Of a DNA stretch of 64,000 nt, positions 1 to 8,770 are shown piece by piece. The DNA is from Bradyrhizobium sp. ISRA430. Its GTDB lineage: Bacteria; Pseudomonadota; Alphaproteobacteria; Rhizobiales; Xanthobacteraceae. Position numbers and translations under genes: made by a program. The stretch spans positions 6,922,501 through 6,986,500 of the forward strand of contig NZ_CP094516.1 of assembly GCF_029909975.1 (NCBI RefSeq), in the 5' to 3' direction. The notes under the pieces are model-generated. The model did no database searches. It saw nothing but the letters and a program-made list of their open reading frames with translations, and was not told the DNA's origin. The first letter of the stretch is position 1. Each line of letters opens with the position of its first letter.

Positions 1-1
1 C

Positions 2-1105
2 GGCTTCCGTGATGACGAGGCGGTTTTGCCCTGGCCGCGCAACGCCTTCTCAGGATTCCGGATCATTCAGGAGTATCTCTGTTATCCTTCGAAATTTCTC
101 TACGTCGAATTGTCTGGCCTCGAGCCGCTCGCAGCCCACACGGAGACTGAGTGCAGCCTCACCTTCGAGTTTCGGCGCCCGTTCCCGGCCCGGTTGCGCG
201 TCGGCAAAGGCCAGATTTGCTTGAACTGCACGCCGGCAATCAATGTCTTCAGCCATGAGGCCTCGCCAATTCGGCTAAATCGGACCAAGACCGAATACCG
301 CGTACTTGCCTCGGGAGGGCCGAACTTTTCGATCCGGTCCGTCGATGGTGTGACCGGCTATTTGCAAGGCCGTCCCGAACGCATCGAGTTCGAGCCATTC
401 GACCTGTTGCGCCACGATCTGCCGGGCGCCGAGCGCAACCGCGCCTACTTTCGCGAGCGTATCCGGCCTGCGGTGGTCGGCCGGAGCGTCGATCACTACG
501 TGACTTTCGTTGACCGGCTCGACATCGGCCAACATCCGCCGATCGACGTCGCATCCCTGCAATTGACCTGCTCGAACGGACCCATTGCCGACCGGTTGCC
601 TGTCGGTAGCGTGGATCTGCCGACCTCTGACACGCCTCGCTCCGTGACCTTCTCCAATATCACAGCGGTCGTTGCAGAGGTGCCCCCACCGGTCAGTGAT
701 GGCTTATTGCGGCGGTTGACGGCCAATCTGGCGCGCAACTACGGCGTGGTGGCCAACATAGGTACGTTGCGGACCGTGCTTGCCAGCTACGAGTTCCGTG
801 CAGTCTATGACGTTCAGGCGCGTCGCCGCCTGGAGTTGTTGCTCGAAGGCCTAGATCAGTTCGCGACCACGGACACCGATCACGTGGTGCGCGGCGCTCC
901 GGTCCGAATGCGAAATATCGAACTAGCCGTGATCGACAGCAAGATCGGTGGCGAGAGCGAATTGTTCCTGTTGGGAGCGGTACTCGACGCCTTTTTCGCG
1001 ACGTTTGCCGGCATCAATATGCTGCACCGGTTTTCGGTTCGTGGCACGGAAAGCAACGCACACTACCTATGGCCAGCGAGAAGCGGATCGATCACGGCAC
1101 TCTGA
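2..1105 (+). CDS. tssF: T6SS baseplate protein TssF (5' end outside window)
   Basis: TssF (ImpG/VasA) is a baseplate wedge subunit of the type VI secretion system; it works in the cytoplasm with TssG, TssE and TssK. The reading frame is open from base 2, so the gene starts upstream of the window and only about the last 368 residues are seen. Near the visible start are the family's features of an 'LPWP' segment, a run like FRIIQEY and a phenylalanine-rich strand (FLYVELSGLE). The C-terminus has the usual VANIGTLRTVL-type and LGAVLDAFFATFAGIN-type segments. The stop lies inside tssG (37-base overlap), as in most imp clusters. An in-frame TTG at 26 is not taken as the start because homology continues before it. 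Confidence 0.93.
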   Translation, partial: GFRDDEAVLPWPRNAFSGFRIIQEYLCYPSKFLYVELSGLEPLAAHTETECSLTFEFRRPFPARLRVGKGQICLNCTPAINVFSHEASPIRLNRTKTEYRVLASGGPNFSIRSVDGVTGYLQGRPERIEFEPFDLLRHDLPGAERNRAYFRERIRPAVVGRSVDHYVTFVDRLDIGQHPPIDVASLQLTCSNGPIADRLPVGSVDLPTSDTPRSVTFSNITAVVAEVPPPVSDGLLRRLTANLARNYGVVANIGTLRTVLASYEFRAVYDVQARRRLELLLEGLDQFATTDTDHVVRGAPVRMRNIELAVIDSKIGGESELFLLGAVLDAFFATFAGINMLHRFSVRGTESNAHYLWPARSGSITAL

Positions 1106-2055
1106 CCGCGCCCGACGAACGCGATGAGCTTTCGGCATTCGGGTTCTTCTCGCTCGTTGCGCATCTCGAGCGGCGCTTCAGCGCCGCTCCCCCGATCGGC
1201 TCCACCGATGATCCCGCGCGGGAGGCAGTGCGCTTCCGCGCGGCGCCGACGCTTGGCTTTCCTGCCGAAGAGATTGCGGAAGTCAGACAGGTCAAGGCCG
1301 GCACCGAGCGCGTGGAGGTCAACGTCAATTTCCTCGGGCTGCATGGTCCCTCCTCGCCGCTGCCGCCCTTCTACGCCGAACGGGTCATGCATGCAGAGGG
1401 CATGGGATCGCTCCGCGATTTTTTTGATTTTTTCAATCACCGTCTGATCAGCCTGCTGTTGCGGATCTGGCGGTATTACCGTCACCATTTGCGGTTCGAG
1501 GAGGGCGCAACCGACGCGATCTCGGTGCTGATTGGCACGCTCTTTGGACTCGTGCCCCGGGAAGGCACCGCAGACGAACGGGAATGGCGGGCGCGGCTGC
1601 TGCCGCATGCCGGCGTCCTTGCGTTGTGCAGCCGGTCCGCCAAGCTTGTGGCCGGCTTGATTTCCAGCCATCTGAACATTTCAGCGCGGGTCGAGGAATT
1701 CATCTGGCGCGAGATCGACATTCCACGGCAGGCGCAGTGGCACCTTGGCCGGGCTGGTCTTGAGCTCGGTGTCGATACCCTTGCCGGTGAAACCATGCCG
1801 GACATCGTAGGCAAATTCCGGCTTTGCCTCGGCCCGCTCAACCAGCAGCAGTTTCGGTCGCTGCTGCCTGGTTGCGAGAGCCATGCCATCGTTTGCCGTC
1901 TCGTCAACGTTATTCTGCGCGAGCCCTTGGCATGGGATCTCCAGCTAGAATTAGCGCTCGGGCAGACGCCAGAATGGACTCTGGGCGAAGGAGAATTAGG
2001 CTGGACGACATGGATCGACCCGCCCAATGGAACCGGAAGCCTTGTTCTATTGTGA
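1069..2055 (+). CDS. tssG: T6SS baseplate protein TssG
   Basis: TssG (ImpH/VasB) pairs with two TssF copies in the baseplate wedge. The 328 residues match the usual length. Diagnostic stretches are LVAHLERRFSA near residue 25, the NFLGLHGPSSPLPPFYAE segment near 95, and a DFFDFFNHRLISLL helix near 125 followed by WRYYR. The ATG at 1069 overlaps the end of tssF by 37 bases, suggesting translational coupling. The two genes form the end of an upstream operon. The next T6SS structural gene, tagH, is 2.1 kb away behind its own promoter, so the locus is split into at least two units. Confidence 0.93.
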   Translation: MASEKRIDHGTLTAPDERDELSAFGFFSLVAHLERRFSAAPPIGSTDDPAREAVRFRAAPTLGFPAEEIAEVRQVKAGTERVEVNVNFLGLHGPSSPLPPFYAERVMHAEGMGSLRDFFDFFNHRLISLLLRIWRYYRHHLRFEEGATDAISVLIGTLFGLVPREGTADEREWRARLLPHAGVLALCSRSAKLVAGLISSHLNISARVEEFIWREIDIPRQAQWHLGRAGLELGVDTLAGETMPDIVGKFRLCLGPLNQQQFRSLLPGCESHAIVCRLVNVILREPLAWDLQLELALGQTPEWTLGEGELGWTTWIDPPNGTGSLVLL

Positions 2056-2220
2056 ACGTTTTCGAGTTGTTCGGGTGAAGATCACTCGCGATGACGGGAT
2101 ACTGGACCATCATCGCCGTCACGGATCACGGGCCGGAGTCGCAGTCAACGTGGCTAGACGTTGCCATAGCGTGCTGGCTGCGGTCCAATGGCTTCCATGA
2201 CCGAGAGACTGCTATGCCAG

Positions 2221-2440
2221 TGCACCGAGTCGAGTCCTTACGACCGGTAGCACGCCGTCACTTGCATGCGCCCCTTGGATGCGGATGCAGAGAGCGCGGA
2301 CTGGCGCGAGGTCGCGAAGATCATGTTGCGCATCGATCCGAGCCACGAGCCGGTGCGCGCCCGCCGGGCACATGAGAGCCATCTCGTTCGCGCCAAGTAT
2401 GTGAGTAGGCATGGCCACCGGCGGTTGGCGCTAATGCCGT
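2221..2440 (+). pseudogene. DUF2285 protein remnant
   Basis: In one forward frame the translation contains YDR, an in-frame TAG at 2248, then LDADAESADWREVAKIMLRIDP and a SHLVRAKYVSRHGHRRL segment. This follows the pattern I know from small DUF2285 proteins of rhizobial mobile islands (LDADA..ADWREVARIVLHIDP..EP.RA...SHLARAKWMT..GYRHLL). The early part is broken by the stop and no good start is left, so it is called a remnant. The tail after 2440 no longer matches. Such genes usually sit near integrases or conjugative islands, which fits insertion of foreign DNA between tssG and tagH. Confidence 0.5.
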
Positions 2441-2489
2441 TCGGCACGCTATTTGCCCAGCTCGCTGGTAAAATTGGGGGAGCAGTAGG

Positions 2490-3002
2490 GTGCTAAACGT
2501 AAAGCTGGATGTCCCGCTTGTCGGCCAACAACATGGCTATGACGGCCAATTAAACATGCGACGAGACTATGCCGGAAATGTACGACCGCATGGGAACCAC
2601 AATTGTTGGTATGCTTGCGCTTGTATGCTGTCGTACTACTTTCGCCCAGGCCCTCGGTTGGGTCTACCTTCTGTTTGGCGGGCCGACATAGGCATCAACG
2701 GCTACCAGTTTGACTGGTTGGCGCGCACCGAAGGATTAGAGAGGCTCAAGCAGCCAGATGACGGATTAACGCGTGATTTTATTGAAGAAACGTTGATCGC
2801 ACGAGGGCCAATCTGGGCTGCGCTGCGTCTGCCGTCAATCTCTGGGAACGAACCACCATGGGACGGGCATATAATAGTGCTGACTGGTCTGATAGAAGAC
2901 ATGTTGTGCTACAATGATCCGTCTTATCCAGCGCGTGGAGTGATCTACTTCGATGGTCTCTTGTTCGACGACCTTTTTGTCAAGAATCGCGACTGGCTGT
3001 GA
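2490..3002 (+). CDS. AvrRpt2-like cysteine protease (peptidase family C70)
   Basis: This 170-residue protein resembles the protease domain of the plant-pathogen effector AvrRpt2. It has a VPLVGQQ entry strand, a catalytic Cys in NCWYACACM (about residue 37), then GPRLGLP, a GPIWAALRLP strand, a His in WDGHIIVLTG (about 128) and an Asp in CYNDP (about 145). These give a full Cys-His-Asp triad. AvrRpt2 cleaves RIN4-like host proteins inside plant cells, and homologues are known in rhizobia. No N-terminal secretion region of the usual type III length is present: an in-frame stop lies at 2469 and the GTG at 2490 follows a GGGGAGCAG ribosome site. Its place inside a T6SS locus suggests a T6SS cargo, but this is inference. 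A frameshifted copy lies near 34.2 kb. Confidence 0.75.
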   Translation: MLNVKLDVPLVGQQHGYDGQLNMRRDYAGNVRPHGNHNCWYACACMLSYYFRPGPRLGLPSVWRADIGINGYQFDWLARTEGLERLKQPDDGLTRDFIEETLIARGPIWAALRLPSISGNEPPWDGHIIVLTGLIEDMLCYNDPSYPARGVIYFDGLLFDDLFVKNRDWL

Positions 3003-3830
3003 AATCCCCCCTCTGGACCGCAAGGCCTTCCGACTGCGAACGCCCGAGCGAAGACACCTCCTCCTGCTTTCGTATCCGATCGGCGACATGTAAGGCCAGA
3101 AGCCGCCGCCGAGGGCGCGAGTGGTTGGCCGGGCATGGCGTGAAAGCGCGCTGCTTTTGCCTCCCTTCATCGCATAGGATTGTCGGCAAGCCGGTTGCTG
3201 TGCGTGTGATGGCTTGGTTGCTTGGCCGTGACGCCCGGCGAGACAGCCAAGGCCTCGCTCAACACGTGCGCGCGATCTTTTCAGCCCTCCGCGCCACTTT
3301 TCTGCGTTCGGCGCCGTTCCCTATATCGCGGCGTCGTGCACTCCGCGACGCCTAGACCTTGCCGTCCTAAAGCGGCTTTGCCTCGCCGTGAAAGAGGACG
3401 AGAATGCGAACCTCGTGAAGCAGAAGCCGACCGGGCTCTACACTCGCACCGCATCTGCATTCTTTCTGGATAGCAACAAACTAAATCTGCCCGCGGTAAA
3501 AAAAGTCGCCTATGTCGATGCCGTCAATATCGAACTCCAATATGCGAGGTCCGGGGTAGAATTCGGTGCGGCATCGCGTCCGCAATAACTTGCCGGGATA
3601 ACGGACTTCTGCCCGCTCGTTTCAAGACGCAAGCACTGCCGGGTCGTCGAATACACTGCCTGCCGTAAGCAGCGACGCATCTCCGGGGTCCCAAGTCGAC
3701 GCCATATTGGCTCGACAAGCTGCCGCTGTCCGTTTGGTCAAGGATAGCGAGATGACATTGGGCCGGTTGTAGTCAAAAAAGTTGCCTGAGGGGGTCACCT
3801 TGTCCGGTGTCTGACGGCTGCACGAGCCTC
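3003..3830. other. Stretch without a recognisable gene
   Basis: No convincing gene. The only tidy frame is 3388-3588 (66 codons, plus strand), which gives an ordinary-looking small protein but has no recognised family and only a weak start; it may be a fragment. The rest looks like decayed insertion DNA between the C70 protease and the NifA/sigma-54 promoter of tagH. Confidence 0.4.
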
Positions 3831-3846
3831 TGTCAGTTTGAGAACA
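3831..3846 (+). promoter_or_regulatory. NifA upstream activator site for the tagH operon
   Basis: TGTCAGTTTGAGAACA is an exact TGT-N10-ACA NifA site. Its centre lies about 95 bases before the expected transcription start of the sigma-54 promoter at 3910, inside the usual -80 to -150 range. A near-match (TGTCCGGTGTCTGACG, last base wrong) lies just upstream at 3801-3816. The same two-site arrangement is found, better preserved, before vgrG. Confidence 0.8.
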
Positions 3847-3909
3847 GCGGCGTCATTCGCCGGACCAAAGAATCTTACGTCCAATCAGTGGCTTAGATTG
3901 GGGCGCCAT

Positions 3910-3925
3910 TGGCACGACCGTTGCT
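3910..3925 (+). promoter_or_regulatory. Sigma-54 (RpoN) promoter of the tagH-tssJKLM operon
   Basis: TGGCACGACCGTTGCT fits the -24/-12 consensus TGGCAC-N5-TTGCW at every position, with GG and GC ten bases apart. It lies 64 bases after a NifA site and about 290 bases before the tagH start, leaving a long untranslated leader. Together these make the T6SS operon a probable NifA target. Confidence 0.85.
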
Positions 3926-4215
3926 ACCGAAATCTGGCAACATTAATTGGCGGAGTGCACGTAGATGCGTAAGACTACCGCGCTTCTTTGCTTGCGTTCG
4001 CATGCCTTGTTTCTGAGAGAGAAAGCCCCGCGCGACGTCCGGTGCAGCTAAGCGCACGAAGAGACCTTCCTTTTCGCCTTGCGCAACCGGCGCATGAGAC
4101 AATCGATCGGCCCAGCAACAATGCTGGTCAGTAGAAAGCATGCTGCCGCCACGGCAATTCCAATGGGGGGTCTCGGATGACCACGTGCGCCGGCGAGCAA
4201 GCCTGAAGGTGCAGG

Positions 4216-5937
4216 ATGCATCTCACACTCGGAGTCCTCGGGGAGAACGCCGAGCCCTTGGGCCGCAACGCAAGGCAGGCGTTTGGACCGGAAGGGGGCT
4301 CCATCGGTCGCGGGCGCGGTTGCTACTGGCGGCTTCCAGATCCAACCAACACGCTGTCAGGACACCACGCGTTGATCGCATTCAATGGCATCGGTTTCAC
4401 GATTACCGATACAAGCACCAATGGTGTGTACATCAACACGGTGGACGCACCGCTGGGACGCGGCAATACCACGCCGCTAGCTGATGGCGATACGCTATAC
4501 TTGGCGCATTACACCCTCTCGGTAATGATCGAGGACGATCCTGTCGAGGAACGTCAACTGCTAGGCTTGACGGGGTCGAAAGCGGTGCGTGTCGGCCGTA
4601 CAACGCCGACGTTGCCGTCTCCTGCATTCACCCAAAAGTCCGCAACTGCAGCCGTTCCGACTGCCGGACCGTCGGTAAACGATGCGTATCTTCCGCCCGA
4701 ACCCTCAAGAGTGACCGGCCCGCGCCAGATCTTCTATTCAGCGGCACAATGCGAGCCGCAGGCACCTCATCCGCCATCCTTGCCTGGAGGCAAGCCGCTC
4801 AGCAGCGACATCGAGGCTGTGGATCCGACACTGGCGGATCTTCCTCGGCGACCGTCGAGCGCTACCACGACCCAGAGGCCATCCTCGCACGCGCAATCGG
4901 GAAATGTCGGATCAATTCTGTTGTCATCGGTCGACACGCCATTTGTCAAGCCATCCCAACCGCTGCCCTCTGCCCCTTTCAATGGCAGGAATGTACTGCC
5001 GAATGGCCACCCTGCGCCAATCATCCCTGAGGATCTCGATCTTGGCGATCTATTGCCGGGGCCGGTCTCGTGCTGCACGCCGTCGGTGTCATCGCAGCGA
5101 ACAAAAGCGCGCCTCAATGAGCGGAACGAGCTCCGGATCGCGCCTAAGCCGACCGCCTCTTCTCCGACGAATCACTTCGGGAAATTGCCGAATTCTGGTT
5201 CAAGGACGCCGCCGCCCGATGAGCGGGAGCTCGATCGGCTGCTGCTGAGACTAAAGGAAACTGCTCCGCCGCGCGTGGTCGGCACTCCTGAGACAAGAAG
5301 CTCGACAAGGAGCGGTGCTCCGCTGTTGCCTACGAACCCTCCTTCCGACACAGACGAATTGCAGGCGTTCTGGGATGCGCTTGGTTTCAATCCGGATCTT
5401 GTGCCGCCAGCACAGCGTCGAGAGTTTTTTGCCGAACTCGGCCATGCGGTCGCTGAGATGACGAACGGGCTGCATTCGATACTGGCGGCGTGGGCTATGC
5501 TCAAGAATGAGTGCCAAATCAGGCCCACGCAGACACGCGCCGGGAATGACAACGCAGTACAGTTCACCAACAGCAGTCACGTCCTCCGCGAGGCGCTCGC
5601 AAAGGATCACGGATTCCGGTTGCTCTCCCGGTCGGTGCGCGCAGGCTTCGATGACATCAAGGCCCATGAGGTCGCGGCAATGGCGGCAATGAGAGGCGCG
5701 GTCAGCAATGTGCTCACGCACATGAGCCCCCAGCGTATCGAGAGCGACGGTGCAATCAGCGGGCTTTTCGGCGCTCGCATCAATAAGGCCAAGTTGTGGG
5801 ACAGATTTGTGGAACTGCACGCATCGATGGTCAATGACATTGATCGAACCGCTCGCTCCTTTGTCGCAGAAGAGTTTGCTCGAAGCTACGAAACGCGACG
5901 CTCAGAATCTGGCCGCAATGAAGGGAAGACGGCCTAA
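4216..5937 (+). CDS. tagH: T6SS FHA-domain protein TagH
   Basis: TagH (Fha/ImpI) reads phosphothreonine signals that control T6SS assembly, normally made by the PpkA kinase. Residues 1-110 form an FHA fold: a GSIGRGRGCYWRLPD strand, a SGHHALI turn holding the phosphate-binding Ser/His pair, and a DTSTNGVYIN loop. A proline-rich, low-complexity linker of about 260 residues follows. The last 190 residues (from about FWDALGFNPD) match the C-terminal TagH domain. The ATG at 4216 follows a TGAAGGTGCAGG ribosome site. This is the first gene of an operon with tssJ (1-base overlap), tssK, tssL and tssM. Threonine targets are not obvious. Confidence 0.9.
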   Translation: MHLTLGVLGENAEPLGRNARQAFGPEGGSIGRGRGCYWRLPDPTNTLSGHHALIAFNGIGFTITDTSTNGVYINTVDAPLGRGNTTPLADGDTLYLAHYTLSVMIEDDPVEERQLLGLTGSKAVRVGRTTPTLPSPAFTQKSATAAVPTAGPSVNDAYLPPEPSRVTGPRQIFYSAAQCEPQAPHPPSLPGGKPLSSDIEAVDPTLADLPRRPSSATTTQRPSSHAQSGNVGSILLSSVDTPFVKPSQPLPSAPFNGRNVLPNGHPAPIIPEDLDLGDLLPGPVSCCTPSVSSQRTKARLNERNELRIAPKPTASSPTNHFGKLPNSGSRTPPPDERELDRLLLRLKETAPPRVVGTPETRSSTRSGAPLLPTNPPSDTDELQAFWDALGFNPDLVPPAQRREFFAELGHAVAEMTNGLHSILAAWAMLKNECQIRPTQTRAGNDNAVQFTNSSHVLREALAKDHGFRLLSRSVRAGFDDIKAHEVAAMAAMRGAVSNVLTHMSPQRIESDGAISGLFGARINKAKLWDRFVELHASMVNDIDRTARSFVAEEFARSYETRRSESGRNEGKTA

Positions 5938-6446
5938 TGGCGCCGCCGAATACAGCCCATCGGTTGTCCGTGGTTGGCGGTGCGTTGCTGATGGCCGCTG
6001 CAGCCACCAATTGTTCGACTGACAAGACCGCCAAGACGACGCCGATAAAGTTCGTGATCGAGGCCGATGAATTCGTCAATCCGAACGCGCACGGCAAGCC
6101 GTCGCCGGTCGTCGTCCGCATTTATGAACTGAAGTCGACGACCACCTTCACCCAGGCGCAGTTTTTCGAGCTGTTCGACGATGACACCAAACGACTTGGG
6201 CCGGATCTGGTGGCCAAGCGCGAAGTCGAGCTGGCGCCTGGCGATAAGATGGACTTCGAGCGCGATACGCCGATCGAGACCCGAAATATCGGCGTGATCG
6301 CGGGCTTCCGCACGGGCAACGATGCCCAATGGCGCTCAACTGCCGAAATCAAGCCCGATCGTGACAACAGAATCTCGGTAAAATTGACTGCTGAAGCTGT
6401 CAGCATTGAGCACGAAGCCAGCCGAAACTGGTGGAAAATCCTATGA
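5937..6446 (+). CDS. tssJ: T6SS outer-membrane lipoprotein TssJ
   Basis: TssJ (VasD) is the outer-membrane lipoprotein that binds the periplasmic end of TssM in the membrane complex. The 169 residues begin with a hydrophobic signal (about 10-24) ending in AAATNC. Cys26 is the likely lipidated residue, though the lipobox (ATNC) is weaker than the usual LAGC. The body has the family's PVVVRIYELKS strand and a QFFELFDDD helix near residue 75. The start codon shares one base with the tagH stop (TAATG), so translation is coupled. The length matches the family. Confidence 0.9.
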   Translation: MAPPNTAHRLSVVGGALLMAAAATNCSTDKTAKTTPIKFVIEADEFVNPNAHGKPSPVVVRIYELKSTTTFTQAQFFELFDDDTKRLGPDLVAKREVELAPGDKMDFERDTPIETRNIGVIAGFRTGNDAQWRSTAEIKPDRDNRISVKLTAEAVSIEHEASRNWWKIL

Positions 6447-6523
6447 CCGGTTCGTCGTGACCACTAGCAGCCGCCGGGGGCACATGCACCTTTTGGAAAG
6501 TCAGCGAAGAGGCGACTGAACTG

Positions 6524-7864
6524 GTGTCTGCGACAAGCAAACCGATCTGGTCCGAAGGCATGTTGGTGCGGCCGCAGCACTTTCAGCAATATGACCGCTG
6601 GGTCGAACAACTAGTCGAAAACCGCGTTGCTGGTCTGCTCGGCTACGGCTGGGGCATTCGAAAAATTGCCTTTGATCGTAATCTTCTGGCGCTTGGCCAA
6701 GTCGCACTTACCGAACTTGAAGCCATTATGCCCGACGGCACGGCCCTTCATGCGCCGGAGCATGTCCGCCTTCCGGCCGGACGAATCCCTCCACCGGCTG
6801 CGAAAGATCTGCTGGTCAAGATCGCGGTGGGTACGCGCCGGCAGGCCGGCAGCGACGTCTGTTCCGGGAATGCACTCGCGCACCGCTACGATCAGGAAGT
6901 CTTGCAGATCCGCAAAGCGAGCGCGCCTGAAAAGGCTCCGGTCGATATCAAGGTTGCGTCGCTATCAACACATCTTATCTTTGACGGCGAGGAGCAGGGT
7001 GATCTGATCGCGCTGCCTATCTGTCGCATCCGTGATATCGATCCGGCTCGCGCGATTACGTTATCCGACACCTACGTTCCGCCTGCCATCGACATCCACG
7101 CAGCCAAGTCGCTGGTCGCGCTGTTGAACGAGGTCAGGTCGCTGCTGCGGACACGCGCAGAGGCGCTTGCTGCGCGCGCGGATCCCTCGCGCGCGACGGC
7201 GGACGGAGCCGGACTGATTGATCTTGTCACTTTATCGATCGTTAATGGCGCAGAAGCCGTATTCGACCACTTCGCAGCAACACGTGGGCATCATCCTGAA
7301 ACCCTCTTCCGCGCATTGCTGAGCCTTACCGGACAGCTATCGAGCTTCGTTGGCGACCGCCGGAAGCCGCAAGAGGTGCCTTCCTATCGGCATGAGGACC
7401 TCGAAAGCTGCTTCACGCCGTTGGCTGATATTCTGCGTGGGCTGCTGGCTGTTGTGATCGAAAGCGCCGCAATATCGCTTCCGTTGCAGGACCGAGGCTA
7501 CGGCATTCTAACCGGCCTGATCACCGATCGCACCTTGTTCCAGAACTCTCGGTTCGTTCTCATCGCCGTGGCAAGCGTACCGGGCGAGGCGTTGCGCAAC
7601 CAGCTTCCGGCGCAGATGAAGGTCGGCTCGGTCGAGCAGATTCGCAATCTCGTCAATCTTCAGCTCCCGGGTGTTCCGATTCACGCGCTCGCCGTGGCGC
7701 CGCGCGAGTTGCCCTACATCCAGAATGCCGTCTATTTCGAGCTGGACCAGTCGGTGGAGCTGTGGCGGATCCTGCCGCGCTCGGCGGCCTTTGCGTTCCA
7801 CGTCAGCGGTGACTACTCGGATCTCCATCTCGAGTTCTGGGCCATCCGTGGGCAACGTACGTGA
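6524..7864 (+). CDS. tssK: T6SS baseplate-membrane connector TssK
   Basis: TssK (ImpJ/VasE) is a trimeric adaptor joining the baseplate to TssL and TssM. The 446-residue product opens with the signature W-EGM-L-PQHFQQYDRW at residues 9-26. The mid-section has the RVPTPR-like strand pattern and the C-terminus ends in a short beta domain (YFELDQSVELWRIL, then FAFHVSGDY). The GTG at 6524 gives the right N-terminus. The 77-base gap after tssJ shows no promoter. The stop overlaps the tssL start. Confidence 0.92.
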   Translation: MSATSKPIWSEGMLVRPQHFQQYDRWVEQLVENRVAGLLGYGWGIRKIAFDRNLLALGQVALTELEAIMPDGTALHAPEHVRLPAGRIPPPAAKDLLVKIAVGTRRQAGSDVCSGNALAHRYDQEVLQIRKASAPEKAPVDIKVASLSTHLIFDGEEQGDLIALPICRIRDIDPARAITLSDTYVPPAIDIHAAKSLVALLNEVRSLLRTRAEALAARADPSRATADGAGLIDLVTLSIVNGAEAVFDHFAATRGHHPETLFRALLSLTGQLSSFVGDRRKPQEVPSYRHEDLESCFTPLADILRGLLAVVIESAAISLPLQDRGYGILTGLITDRTLFQNSRFVLIAVASVPGEALRNQLPAQMKVGSVEQIRNLVNLQLPGVPIHALAVAPRELPYIQNAVYFELDQSVELWRILPRSAAFAFHVSGDYSDLHLEFWAIRGQRT

Positions 7865-8757
7865 CGGGCCCGAAACACATGGATGAACCGACAGTCATCG
7901 GACGCAGGCCAGTCGGTCCGACCCGTAACACTCAAGTCGGGCAATCCTCCGCTTGCGTTGCGCCGAAGATCACCTTTCCGACGGGCGCTCTGCCGTCGCC
8001 TGTATCTGAATCCGACGAGGTGTGGCCAGCTAACCATGCCGAGATGGTCATGCAAGGCCTGTTCGAGCCAAAGGCAATGGAGGACGCCTTGGTCGCGGCC
8101 GCGACGCCGATCCTTTTGGTCGTCGCACAGCTTCGCGTCGTCAACAACGCCGATATCAGCGTGCTGCGACGTGAGATGGTCGAGGAAATCCACCGCTTCG
8201 AGGTGCGTGCGGCCAAAGATCAGGCGAGCGGCAGCGATGTCACAGCCGCCCGTTACGTGATATGCGCGTTGCTGGACGAAGCGGTGATGACCACGCGCTG
8301 GGGCAGTGAGAGCGCCTGGAGTGACAACAGCCTGCTTAACCAGTTCCATAACGAGACGTGGGGTGGCGAGAGGGTTTTCCAGATACTCGAACGCGTGCAG
8401 GCAAAGCCGGCTAAATACCTCGCCTTGCTCAAGCTCATCAACATCTGCTTGTTGATGGGGTTTGAGGGCAAATATCGCGTGGTGGAAGGAGGCCGCGAGC
8501 GGCTTGAAGACCTGCGTTCCGACGTTCGGCGTCTGTTGCGGGACTATACGAGCGAACCACCGGCCGAACTATCGATCCGATGGCGCGGCGTTAAAGTACG
8601 TACACGGATGCGTCGCTACGTACCGTTATGGATCATCTTCGCCGCTGCGGCCGTCATTGGGCTGATCGGCTATGGTGTCTTTCATTGGCGCCTATCGGAC
8701 GAACTCGCGCCCGTTGAGCAACTGCTCGTCATGATCGGCCAGTCTGGACCACGATAA
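7861..8757 (+). CDS. tssL: T6SS inner-membrane protein TssL (DotU/IcmH)
   Basis: TssL anchors the T6SS membrane complex with TssM and contacts TssK. The 298-residue protein has a cytoplasmic helical domain with the family's YVICALLDEAVMTT segment near residue 125 and a WGGERVFQILER stretch near 165. One membrane helix lies near the C-terminus (about 253-272, LWIIFAAAAVIGLIGYGVF), as expected of a tail-anchored TssL. No OmpA-like peptidoglycan-binding domain follows, so this is the short form. The GTG at 7861 overlaps the tssK stop; an ATG at 7879 is another possible start. Confidence 0.93.
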   Translation: MTGPKHMDEPTVIGRRPVGPTRNTQVGQSSACVAPKITFPTGALPSPVSESDEVWPANHAEMVMQGLFEPKAMEDALVAAATPILLVVAQLRVVNNADISVLRREMVEEIHRFEVRAAKDQASGSDVTAARYVICALLDEAVMTTRWGSESAWSDNSLLNQFHNETWGGERVFQILERVQAKPAKYLALLKLINICLLMGFEGKYRVVEGGRERLEDLRSDVRRLLRDYTSEPPAELSIRWRGVKVRTRMRRYVPLWIIFAAAAVIGLIGYGVFHWRLSDELAPVEQLLVMIGQSGPR

Positions 8758-8770
8758 AAGGGAGGTGCAG

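Noticed and set aside
3831..3846. Reading the GTCAGTTTGAGAACAGC before tagH (and GTCAGCTTGAGAACAC before vgrG) as tts boxes
   Set aside because: The GTCAG start fits, but TCGAAAGC is missing, whereas TGT-N10-ACA is exact and a sigma-54 promoter follows at the right distance in both places.
6371..6384. A reverse nod-box-like word (GGTAAAATTGACTG)
   Set aside because: It lies inside tssJ and the rest of the 47-base consensus does not match, so it is chance.
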